Positions 55,861 through 64,000 of a stretch of 64,000 nt of DNA are shown here, in pieces. The notes beneath the pieces are model-generated. The model did not search any database, was not told the origin of the DNA, and saw nothing but the letters and a program-made list of their open reading frames with translations. The stretch is from Podospora pseudoanserina. Its lineage: Eukaryota; Ascomycota; Sordariomycetes; Sordariales; Podosporaceae. A program made the translations under genes and the position numbers. The DNA lies in NCBI RefSeq assembly GCF_035222485.1, contig NC_085922.1, positions 3,549,001 to 3,613,000 on the forward strand, read 5' to 3'. Numbering within the stretch: position 1 is the first letter of the stretch; each line of letters starts with the position of its first letter.

Positions 55861-57259
55861 ATGCACGTCAAGACTGTGTTTAGTCTGATTGTGCCGGCTC
55901 TTGCATTCTTGGGCGGAGTAGCGGGTGTGCCTTCCAGGCAGTACTCTTCCTATGGATCAGAGTTCAACGAGACCACTTTCGCTCCCATTCTTGTAGGCCT
56001 TACGGCTCGTCAAGATGTGAAGCCTGCCTTGAGAATCTTGCTTTTGGGTGCATCTATTGTCAGTGGTGTTGGATCGAGCACTGGTAACTGGTAGGTGATG
56101 AACAGAGAATGATATCCTGGAAAGGAAGGCTGACATATGCGCGGTGTAGCTTTCAAAAGCCTCTGAGGGATCAGTTGAGACACAAAGGCGTACGTATACT
56201 TTGGTGGTCTCCTTTGTGAGAACTATTTCATGATCGCTTGCTACATGTGCTAACAGATGTTATCTTAGTGGCTTGTCAATATGGTTGGAAGCAAACAGAG
56301 TGGAGATATGACGGACAGAGGAAGTTCTCCCTAGAAAGCTTCAGATTTCCATCTCAACGTTAACTCGATAAGACCTCGAAGCCACTGGCGGTAACACTAT
56401 CGACCAAGTCCGAATAGCAGCGCGCAACTCATACGGATACAAGCCAAATGTCGTTTTGGTAAGCTGTAGTTGATGTCCTTTGTATGTATGTTTGTTAGAT
56501 AAACGTCGGCACCAACGACGCAAATCAAGGACTGGTATATCCCTCCTCAGTGTCACCTGACTACTGTTGCGTAGTAGCTAACAATCTTCTAGGTGGACGG
56601 GGCTAGTAGCCGATTGGAAGCTCTACTTAGCAACCTCTGGACCACCGATGGCATGTCCAAAACATATGTTTTTGTTTCTTCTGTGCTTCGACGAAGCGAT
56701 AAGGAGGCAGAGAGCAATCGTTTACAAATCAACGAGCAATACAAGTATGTTCCCACGACAAGATGTCTGCCCACAGGATTTGGGTTATCGAATCCTAGGA
56801 ATGCCCTAATCTAACTACATTTTCTTTTGTTAGGACACTGGTCAGGCGCCTCCAGAGCGTGGGAAAGCCGATCGGTTACATCGATATCGATATCCCGTTG
56901 AATGAGTTGAGGTCAGATGGCATCCATCCCAAGTAAGTTCAAGGTTTTCTAGTCTACAAATCCACAATTAACCACGAACTTCTCAGCGATGCTGGACATA
57001 AGAAGATGGCAATCAAGTTCTGGTATGCCATTGAGTGGGCTCACCAATCGGGGCTCCTTGCAGATGCTTCTCCATTTTCTGCGACAGTGGGCAACACTTG
57101 TGACAAGAAACCTGGTCAGGCTCAAATACGGTGGTATCACTCAGAAGGGCTCGGGCGACGATGATGGCCTCTACTACAACAACAGCCAGCCGATGGGCAC
57201 TATCTGGTCGTACACGTCTGAGTTTGATCGCGACCAAGTGGTTCTTCGCCAGGCTTTAG
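55861..57259 (+). CDS. Secreted SGNH/GDSL-type hydrolase with damaged C-terminus
   Basis: Signal peptide MHVKTVFSLIVPALAFLGGVAG. Eight exons in phase: 55861-56090, 56150-56189, 56269-56323, 56373-56458, 56499-56534, 56593-56744, 56834-56932, 56987 onward. SGNH blocks: LLGASIVSG (nucleophile Ser), NMVGSKQSG, INVGTNDANQ, and DGIHPND with the catalytic Asp/His pair. The core catalytic domain is therefore complete. After NTCDKKPGQAQI the frame ends at a TGA (57162-57164), giving 291 aa. Family-like text continues in the next frame (GGITQKGSGDDDG ... SEFDRDQ) and then in the third (WFFARL, stop at 57259). So two frame changes, near 57125 and 57238, have damaged a C-terminal domain. The protein may still be an active shortened enzyme or a recent pseudogene. 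Confidence 0.7.
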
Positions 57260-57667
57260 GGTTCCAAGTATGGTGACCTTGAAAGATAGTAACAACGATA
57301 GTCAAAAGTACGTCAAATGATAGCGAAAGCGATTTCTATCATCGTTCAAGGCCCCTAAAATCCCGTTGTGCCCGCCGCTGTTACCTGGTGAAGGCGTATC
57401 TCCTCTGGAGACCAACCCTCGCAACTGGGCAAGGCCGCTATGTGATGGTATATGTCATATTTGCCAGGCAGTCCAGGGATATCAAACTTTGTAGCTACAT
57501 ATCTGTAATTGGTTGGAGGTGCTTTGCGATGGGGTAAAGGCACTGGTAACCCATCACAGTCAGTCAGCCTTCATTCTAGACAGCACCAAACCACAAAGAT
57601 CAAAGGGGACGCAATACTCAAATTCAGATAGCTACAGAAAACTCTTTACGACAAAGGAAGAAGGGAA
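57260..57667. other. Intergenic between convergent SGNH and dynamin genes
   Basis: No gene seen. Confidence 0.3.
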
Positions 57668-60595
57668 CTAACTGCCTTGAGCCCCTCCAGTTTTGGCGGA
57701 AAAAGAGCCGAAAAAACCCGAAGCTGATGCCTGCCCCGGCTTCGTACTATACATAGCACCACCACTTTGGTTATTACTGCTGCCAAATATTCCTCCGGAA
57801 GGAAACGCAACAGTAGGGGCATTGGAGAATGACGAAGGAGCGGGAGCCTTGGCGACTGATGTAAAGGCATTTGTGCCGGGGGGAGCAGAGAACAAAGACG
57901 CTGAGTTCGGAGTTGATGGATTACCAAACACTGAAGAGCCCTTGGGGCTAAAAAGTGAAGAAGCCGTTGGTGCAGGATCACTCGTTCCGAATAGACCACC
58001 AGTGCCGGGCGTGGCTGGTTTAGTGCTAAATACCCCGGACGTGGATGGTGTGGTGGTGAATAACCCACCAGACCTGGGGGCGGGTGGGTTCTTCATGTCC
58101 GCGAAGATTGAGCGGGGAGCTGGGGCTGAAGCAGAAACAGGAGCGGAAGATCCCGAAACACGTGGTGTACCAGTGCTTGTCGAAGAAGAGGAAGTTGTGC
58201 GGCCGAGTGTAGCGGTTGACTGTCGGCTCCCAGGAGTTGCTGTTCTGTCGGTTTCGATGCTTGGTACCGGAGCTGGGCTCTGGCTAGGTCCCCGCCTCAA
58301 AACAAGGCCGGTCCCGCCAATTGCCATCCCGTTTCTGCTCGACGCAGAGAACGAAGGCAAGTCTCTTGGCTGGAACGCTCTGCATGCAGCATGTCCACTC
58401 TGGAGCTTGGTAAGTTGGACTTGCAGCTCTTCTCTCTCCTGCTTTACCGGACGTGATTCAGCGGCAACCTTTTCGACATCTTCATCTGTCATGTTAGGAA
58501 CCATGTCAGGATCGAGGATGGTTGGGAGGTGGCGCAGAAGACAGTTTTCCAGTCCGAGGACCACAACATTGTCAATGAAGATGTCAAGTGATCTCTGTAA
58601 GACAGATATCAGCACAAGCCATTCCAAGACCAAACATCTCCCGAGAAAACTCACGTCATAATAATTGGCCATGCTCTCAATGATTTTGTCTGTTCCAAAA
58701 TCACTAGACGGGGTTGCCTCTGAGGCTGCTTCCAACACAGCTCTCGACACATGTTCATGGGTCAACCCTTCCAGATTTGGATACACCTTCTCAAGTTGAC
58801 GGGTGGTTTGTTGAACTCGCCGCTCGCCCCCCCTCCGGCTTCGTGTGTTCTTGAGCAAGGGCATAGGATCGTACCCATTCTTGTAGTGATACAGCAGTTC
58901 CTGAAGCTTGACACCTAGCAAAGACGCCTTTTCTTGAAAGAATGGGGCAACGTACTCTCTCAGGAGTGCCTGTGCCGTCTTGGGGTCTCTTCCGACGATA
59001 TGATCTATGAGCTTCTCGGTAAAGCCCTGACAAATTTCCGTGATCAGTTTGATATGACGTTCGGCGATGTTCTCCCAAGGCTGTGATTGATTCCGGAAGA
59101 GACGGAGCGTCAATCGATCATTGGGTGAGCCCGGAAACTCGGTGCCCTGGTTTTCAGAGGCCATGGCTTCCAACTCGCCCTTGAGATCTGCGAGCGAAAC
59201 GGTTGCTGGGTCTTCAAAAGGATAATGTTCAAGAAGCTGGTGAAGATGGACTGCAAGCTCTGGCTCAGAACATTCATTTTCTTCGTTGTCAGATTCACCG
59301 TCATCAGAGTCCCTGTCCTGGTTATCGCCGTCCCAAAGAATCTTGCGTCGATTGCCTTTGACCAACAAAACGTGTGCAAAGACTCTGTTGAGGTCCCTCA
59401 CCAAAGCGCGCAACTTCTTGATTCGAGCATCGGTATATTCGGTTGAGTCTGGATCAGGATACAAACCGCCAAAGAAATCGTCAAGGTAGTTGCCCCTAAC
59501 TGCTTCACCAGCAAGCTCACGGAAACGGGAACTGATCTTGGTGAGGTACGTTCTCATGGCCTGTGGTGTTGAACGTTGCTCGCCCAGTTCCTTGAGTCGA
59601 TTTTGACGTTGCTTGATCAAGTGTTCAATGTCCTCGATGAGCTCTGGAAGTTTGCGCTGAATGTGTGCCAAGAGAACCTGGCTGAGCTTGTCCCTGAGAG
59701 CCTCGATGCCCCTGTCCTGAGCCTTGATTGTTGCCCACACTCCGTTTCGAAAGAAGTTCTTCTCGGCCTCATCACGCTCGCCATCTGTTGACGTGGTCTC
59801 CATATGAGTTCGGTTGCGTAGCACATGCCAGCCGAGTGCCAGTTTGTGAGAGCCTTCCTTGTTCACCGCCAGACGCAAGTATTGGCCTTCGTTGTGGGAG
59901 CCCTGGTCAACCTTATCGGGCTTGGTGATGATTCCCAGGGTTCGCCCTCGGGTAGGATCGTGTTTTTTCGCTTCATTCAAGACCTTTTGGGCAGCCAGCT
60001 CACTTTGGGCTGAGACAACGGCGAGGATGATGCTGTTCTTCTGGCGCATATACTTTTCTGCGAGCCGATCGACCACAGCAACACCGCCGGCCTCTTGGTT
60101 CTCTGTCTCATTATGATAGAAACCGGGGAGGTCGACAAGCGTCAACTGTGGAACAGCAGGGCCGGAAATTTCCACCCGGAGGACTTGTTCTGAGAATGTA
60201 CTTGATCCCGAGCCGACACCCATGAAATCTTTGGCTTCCTCGATGATAGCAGGAAGTTCGTCGTTGCTGAGGCCGGTTCTGTCAAAGACATGATCGTCCA
60301 CATTGCCAGCATCATTCTGGATTTGGACGTTGACTTTCGTCTGGGAGGCTTGGCGAAGCACCAACTCAGTTGCAAAGCGCGTGCAGAGTCCGTCTTTGAT
60401 AGGAAAGCGGACACGAGAGATGGCCTCCAGGACGGAGCTTTTTCCGGATGATTGATCGCCAACAACGATGAGTTGAGGAAGTTGGACAAATTTTCCTAGG
60501 CCAAGTTTTCGAAGCTCGTCAATAGTGTCAAGAAGGGCGCGCTGCTCAGCGGCGAGCTGCTGCACTGCTGCGAGATCTAGCTGGACAGCAGCCAT
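57668..60595 (-). CDS. Dynamin-family GTPase with a C-terminal FG-repeat tail
   Basis: Two exons, 60595-58655 and 58594-57668, give 955 aa. GTPase domain first: G1 GDQSSGKSSVLEAIS (near residue 47), G2 threonine in LCTRFATE, G3 DLPGF, G4 TKPDKVDQG. The stalk follows, with an acidic stretch (DNQDRDSDDGESDNEENE), then a GTPase-effector-like helical region ending near 740. This is the Mx/dynamin-like subgroup common in filamentous fungi. From about residue 805 the tail is Ser/Pro/Thr-rich and has nucleoporin-like repeats: GGLFG, SVFG, GGIFG, GFFG and several LF or VF units in S/T/P spacers. No PH or PRD domain. The single intron (60 nt, GTGAGT donor, GCTGAT branch, TACAG acceptor) has no stop; its translation is strongly hydrophobic. 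Function unknown; a link to the nuclear pore is an inference. Confidence 0.9.
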   Translation of the reverse strand: MAAVQLDLAAVQQLAAEQRALLDTIDELRKLGLGKFVQLPQLIVVGDQSSGKSSVLEAISRVRFPIKDGLCTRFATELVLRQASQTKVNVQIQNDAGNVDDHVFDRTGLSNDELPAIIEEAKDFMGVGSGSSTFSEQVLRVEISGPAVPQLTLVDLPGFYHNETENQEAGGVAVVDRLAEKYMRQKNSIILAVVSAQSELAAQKVLNEAKKHDPTRGRTLGIITKPDKVDQGSHNEGQYLRLAVNKEGSHKLALGWHVLRNRTHMETTSTDGERDEAEKNFFRNGVWATIKAQDRGIEALRDKLSQVLLAHIQRKLPELIEDIEHLIKQRQNRLKELGEQRSTPQAMRTYLTKISSRFRELAGEAVRGNYLDDFFGGLYPDPDSTEYTDARIKKLRALVRDLNRVFAHVLLVKGNRRKILWDGDNQDRDSDDGESDNEENECSEPELAVHLHQLLEHYPFEDPATVSLADLKGELEAMASENQGTEFPGSPNDRLTLRLFRNQSQPWENIAERHIKLITEICQGFTEKLIDHIVGRDPKTAQALLREYVAPFFQEKASLLGVKLQELLYHYKNGYDPMPLLKNTRSRRGGERRVQQTTRQLEKVYPNLEGLTHEHVSRAVLEAASEATPSSDFGTDKIIESMANYYDVSFLGRCLVLEWLVLISVLQRSLDIFIDNVVVLGLENCLLRHLPTILDPDMVPNMTDEDVEKVAAESRPVKQEREELQVQLTKLQSGHAACRAFQPRDLPSFSASSRNGMAIGGTGLVLRRGPSQSPAPVPSIETDRTATPGSRQSTATLGRTTSSSSTSTGTPRVSGSSAPVSASAPAPRSIFADMKNPPAPRSGGLFTTTPSTSGVFSTKPATPGTGGLFGTSDPAPTASSLFSPKGSSVFGNPSTPNSASLFSAPPGTNAFTSVAKAPAPSSFSNAPTVAFPSGGIFGSSNNQSGGAMYSTKPGQASASGFFGSFSAKTGGAQGS

Positions 60596-62388
60596 GTTTG
60601 GAGTTGGTCAGGTGGTAGGCTTCTGGATACTGTTTTGGGGGAACCATGATGGATATTTGTATGGGTTGGCACAGGTCGACTGACCGCCCCGAAGAAGCTA
60701 ACCGCCGACCTGGCCAGGGTACTCGGCCGCGGGCTCACTTGGCTTGGTTCAGCTGAGCATTTTTAGGAAACTCAAAGGCGGGCAGTGGTCATGGAAACGG
60801 TTGTGACTCTGGGGCTGATAACCCAAATTGGAGGCCTTGCCAAGATTTTGACGATGGTTGGACCAGTCAACAGCCAGGCACTCTGTGACCAAGCGTGCAG
60901 AGGAATGGTTTGCGTGCAGATGGCCCACAAAATGCTAGCCAAGAATGATCTCCTTCCAGACCAGTCGAGCCAGCAACTGGCACACGTCAATGGATCCAAC
61001 GGCGACACGCTCCGCATACATGCTCGAAATCGACCGTGTTGGGTGTCTGCCACCGTCCCCATCTCTCCTATCAAGCATCATCACCTTGTACCCCCATCCA
61101 AGATCGTGTTCAGTCAGATCAGAGTAGCATGAACTCTCTTTCTGCCTGAAGCGCATGTTCGTCCATCCAACCTGGTTGCAACTTGATGGTTCCAAGCTCC
61201 TATCATAGTACTTTCTGCGTTCAGCCTTCAAGGGTGGCTCAACAGCTCCATTCATGTCGTCATTGAGCCGCGCAAGGCGTTTGCATTCTGTCGTATCATG
61301 TCCCAGGCTCTGATACCAAAAACCCAACATCGATTTCGTATCCCTCTACCAATGCGTTCAATTTCCCGGCAATACCATTCCCATATATATGACCAAGAGC
61401 CAACCCATGAGAACCAGGACCAGCTGGGCCCCACGGGTTGGCTGATCGTTTCTGAGAGGCGGCGAGTGTGAAGTGGTAGAGGACACCATAGCAGAAACCA
61501 GTAGAAATAGATGGTTGGCAGCCTGTGGTAGATGCCAGTATTCAACTGCCGCTTGATCTGGCGTGCCACACCAACAAAGGCGTTGTATACGTCTGCTTGC
61601 AATGACAAGTCTCGGGTTAACCCTAACCCTCATCTCCCGGAAAGACGACAAACAGTCGAGGACTCAGTTGGAGTTTTTCGCAGACATGACAGAGCTTGTC
61701 GCCGGGCCGAGGCGTGACAGGGCCCGGGACAGGGAGCATCTCCCGGTTGGTGTGAGAGCCTGAGTCTTGGTCGGAATCCACGGTCATTTCACTGCGGCCT
61801 TCGGATGCTGAGTTGGCGAGTCTTCTGACCGTGCTAGAAGCTGGGCAAAAAAAAATCCATCATTGTGAGGACGGAGGACGCGAGAAAGCGGGACGTAAAG
61901 AAAGCAGCAAATAGAGAGAAGCTGGGGTTTGTGTTAAGGGAGCCGTGCTGGTTTCTGTCCACAAGTTGCTGAAACCAGTAACGGACAATTGAGGGCTTCC
62001 ATTGGCCAACCAAAAAGTCAATGATTGAGCCACAGCTAATCCTAGGGATCTTTCTAAACTTAACCACTTGGGCATTAACCCTGACAAGCCACGATGTTCA
62101 ATGTCAACCTGTCAGACCGGCCAAACCATCGCCCGTCAGTCACATAATGTGCCCTGCCAAGTCTCCCAACATCTGGAACCGAGTCCTGGTAATCTGCCTG
62201 CCGACGTCAAAACAGTATGGCGCAGCTGTTAAAAAGAGAGGCCTCGCCAAGACGGGATGGCAACATATAACATCTCTCATCGACAGTTCGATTGAGTGAT
62301 GGAGGTCTTTGGCATACACTCTTGAGAACCTCCCCTAACTGACTCTTCTCCAAGCTTATACTCCAAGTCTTGCGGCATCCTTCTAACC
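60596..62388. other. Gene-free 1.8-kb region
   Basis: No supported gene. Frames at 60785-61132 (+) and 60935-61651 (-) have no recognisable content. A short TTAACCCTAACCCT at 61617-61630 has two telomere-like units only. Confidence 0.35.
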
Positions 62389-63422
62389 ATGGCAAAGCGA
62401 TCCAAAACAGCCTACTACAGTGTCGACCCCCCTTTCGTCTACGCTGCTAGCGCCATCGTCGAGGGCATCTTTACACTCTTTTTCCTGTGCACGTTTGGCT
62501 ACAGCGCCTTGCGAATCTCCAAAATACGCCCAATATGGCATTATTACGCCGCTACCATGTCCGCTTTAATCATGTAGATATTTCCCTTCACTGCTGACAA
62601 TATTCAGTCAACTCACAATCAGTCATAATAGTGGCTACATTCTCCGCATAGCCTCCTTCTCCGTTTACGCTTACTACAACATTCCTGAAGTCTATCTCTC
62701 CTTTGAAGACCGCTACCTTTTAATGCTCCTATCAGCAAAACGACTCGAACCCGTCGCTCGTCTATTCCGACACGTGGGCGCAGCTCTTTGTAGTGTTTTG
62801 CTTGTGGAATTTGGTCAACGCTACAGCTGGCCATCAAACGAGAGGGCACTTATTATCCGGGCCGGAAGGGCAGCCATGTGGACGCTGGCAGGGGTGGCAA
62901 CGGTGCTGGGCTTGACATATTGCATCATGGCGGAGAGAGAAATTAATCCTGACTTGACGGTTGTCGGACGCTTGGGAATGCCACGACTGGATGATGTGTT
63001 CAACGGCAGCAAGATAGCTTCTGTTGTAATCTCTGCAACACTACTCGTCCTTTTTGTCGGGGGGCTCACTATCCTGGGAATGGCAATGTACGCATCTTGC
63101 TCAAACCCATCGAAAGGAAGGAAGACCGGGCCAGTCATTCTCATAGAAGTAAGTATCAGTTCGTATGTCTTATTACAGCTGTGGGCCCTGGTGTTAATTA
63201 TGTCCACCGCAGATTCCCAGCCTGCTCCTTCTTGCCTCTGTGATTTTGGTGATCGTGAGAGGTTGGAATATGGCCGAAGTCTCTCTACTTCTACACCCTC
63301 ACCGTAGGGCTACCAGGGACATTGATTGGTGGTACTGGGCTGAACTTGCTCTAGATCGCTTTGGCACCTGGATGGTTCTTTTTGTTATTTATAGGGCTGG
63401 CAAAAAGGCCAGTGGCGGCTGA
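62389..63422 (+). CDS. Multi-span membrane protein of unknown function
   Basis: Three exons, 62389-62573, 62632-63148 and 63213-63422, give 303 aa. About seven hydrophobic segments: near residues 14-40, 48-75, 88-115, 130-152, 178-205, 233-250 and 275-297. Joins are supported by phase (GTAGAT/TAATAG with a GCTGAC branch; GTAAGT/CGCAG). The first exon is followed by a stop in the unspliced reading. The layout recalls RTA1-type or other fungal 7-span proteins, but I do not see their signature motifs and make no family call. Ends with a basic KKASGG. Confidence 0.72.
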
Positions 63423-63528
63423 CACCCGGCAAGATAAACAATGATAATAATGTACCAAGATATTTACCAGGTGACTAAGAATCTGAAACAAATGACCACC
63501 ATCGCAATATCTCCTGCCAAGCCTTCAC

Positions 63529-64000
63529 TTATTTGTCCTCGTCAGGGAACTCACAACCATCATCTGACACCTGATCCTCTACCTCAACAAGGTCATCAAG
63601 GTCAGACAGTTGATCGTCTGCCTCGTCAAAATCGCCGTCCTCTTCCTTATCCTCCTCGCCACTCTCCTCGTCACCCTCCTCCTCCTCGCTCTCCTCGCTC
63701 TCGTCATCGTTCTCCTCATCGCTCTTTTCATCGCTCTCCTCATCGCTCTCCTCATCGCTCTCCTCATCGCTCTCCTCATCGCTCTCCTCATCATCATATG
63801 ACTCCACGGGGGAGCCAATAATTTCAAACCCCTGGGCCCCAGTAACCTCATCATCAAGCTTCTCACACTTGGTCTGAAGCTCAACGCATTGAACCAACAG
63901 CTCATTGTTCCTGGCGGCCAAGACATTATGACTGAACATCATATCCTCGCACTCCTGTCGGCGTTTTCTGCAGTCGTCCTTCATATCTTCCAGTTCCTCA
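63529..64000 (-). CDS. Acidic-repeat coiled-coil protein, cut by the window edge
   Basis: Minus-strand frame open to the right edge, so the start is outside the window; 156 codons plus stop are visible. The visible part starts with a coiled coil (EELEDMKDDCRKRRQECED, NNELLVQCVELQTKCEKLDDE), then a long acidic region with SDEE repeats, ending CEFPDEDK. Such acidic tails occur in many nuclear or chromatin proteins, but no domain here identifies the family. Confidence 0.55.
   Translation of the reverse strand, partial: EELEDMKDDCRKRRQECEDMMFSHNVLAARNNELLVQCVELQTKCEKLDDEVTGAQGFEIIGSPVESYDDEESDEESDEESDEESDEESDEKSDEENDDESEESEEEEGDEESGEEDKEEDGDFDEADDQLSDLDDLVEVEDQVSDDGCEFPDEDK
63718..63792 (+). repeat. 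12-bp tandem repeat coding for SDEE
   Basis: About six copies of TCATCGCTCTCC, one changed to TCATCGCTCTTT. On the minus strand it reads as repeated Ser-Asp-Glu-Glu. A unit of 12 bases keeps the frame, so copy-number change would alter only the length of the acidic tail. Confidence 0.9.

Noticed and set aside
61617-61630. Telomere-like TTAACCCTAACCCT
   Set aside because: Only two units; it can occur by chance and is far from enough for an interstitial telomere.
1-64000. LTR elements, Polintons and other virus-like elements
   Set aside because: No long terminal repeats, integrase, reverse transcriptase or capsid-like frames were recognised on either strand.

Overview
The window comes from a filamentous ascomycete (Pezizomycotina, most likely a sordariomycete close to the Sordariales). 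This is inferred from short introns of about 50-90 nt with GTRNGT donors and CTRAC/CTAAC branch sites, and from the gene set (GH11 xylanase, fungal GH36/Sip1, APS3, Ede1, Bdc1-like NuA4 subunit, fungal Hsp70-like gene). No gene was identified by database search. All exon models were built by hand and checked for reading phase.

Layout. 0-14 kb is a dense block of conserved housekeeping genes: Ede1-type endocytic scaffold (+), DPH3 (+), a 90-aa GPI-anchored surface protein (-), cytosolic leucyl-tRNA synthetase (-), a small mitochondrial membrane protein (+), AP-3 sigma (-) and frataxin (+). 14.8-25.1 kb holds an aspartic protease (-), a coiled-coil protein (-) and a glutamine/proline-rich bromodomain protein of NuA4 type (+), separated by two gene-free stretches of about 2 kb. 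25.7-33.3 kb holds a decayed Hsp70-like gene (-), a small RING-like protein (+), a histidine phosphatase with a C-terminal PCNA-binding motif (+), an alkyltransferase-like DNA-repair protein (-) and an intron-containing tRNA-Ala(CGC).

33.3-41 kb is a gene-poor accessory segment. It has two related C2H2 zinc-finger genes (34.6-35.4 and 37.4-38.0 kb, both minus) and a decayed F-box-like gene (39.0-40.4 kb). From 41 kb onward the content is mostly secreted or metabolic: membrane-anchored prolyl-4-hydroxylase-like enzyme, secreted SET-domain protein, GH11 xylanase, alpha/beta hydrolase, erythronate-dehydrogenase-like SDR, M43 metalloprotease, GH36/Sip1 alpha-galactosidase-like enzyme, a secreted protein of unknown function and an SGNH hydrolase with a damaged C-terminus. 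The right end carries a dynamin-family GTPase with a nucleoporin-like FG tail, a multi-span membrane protein and an acidic-repeat protein cut by the window edge.

The points I consider most worth following are the PIP-box on the histidine phosphatase, the dynamin-FG fusion, the tandem C2H2 pair beside a decayed F-box gene, two GC-AG introns, and several introns whose length is a multiple of three with no stop. I saw no LTR element, Polinton, CRISPR array or other complete mobile element.
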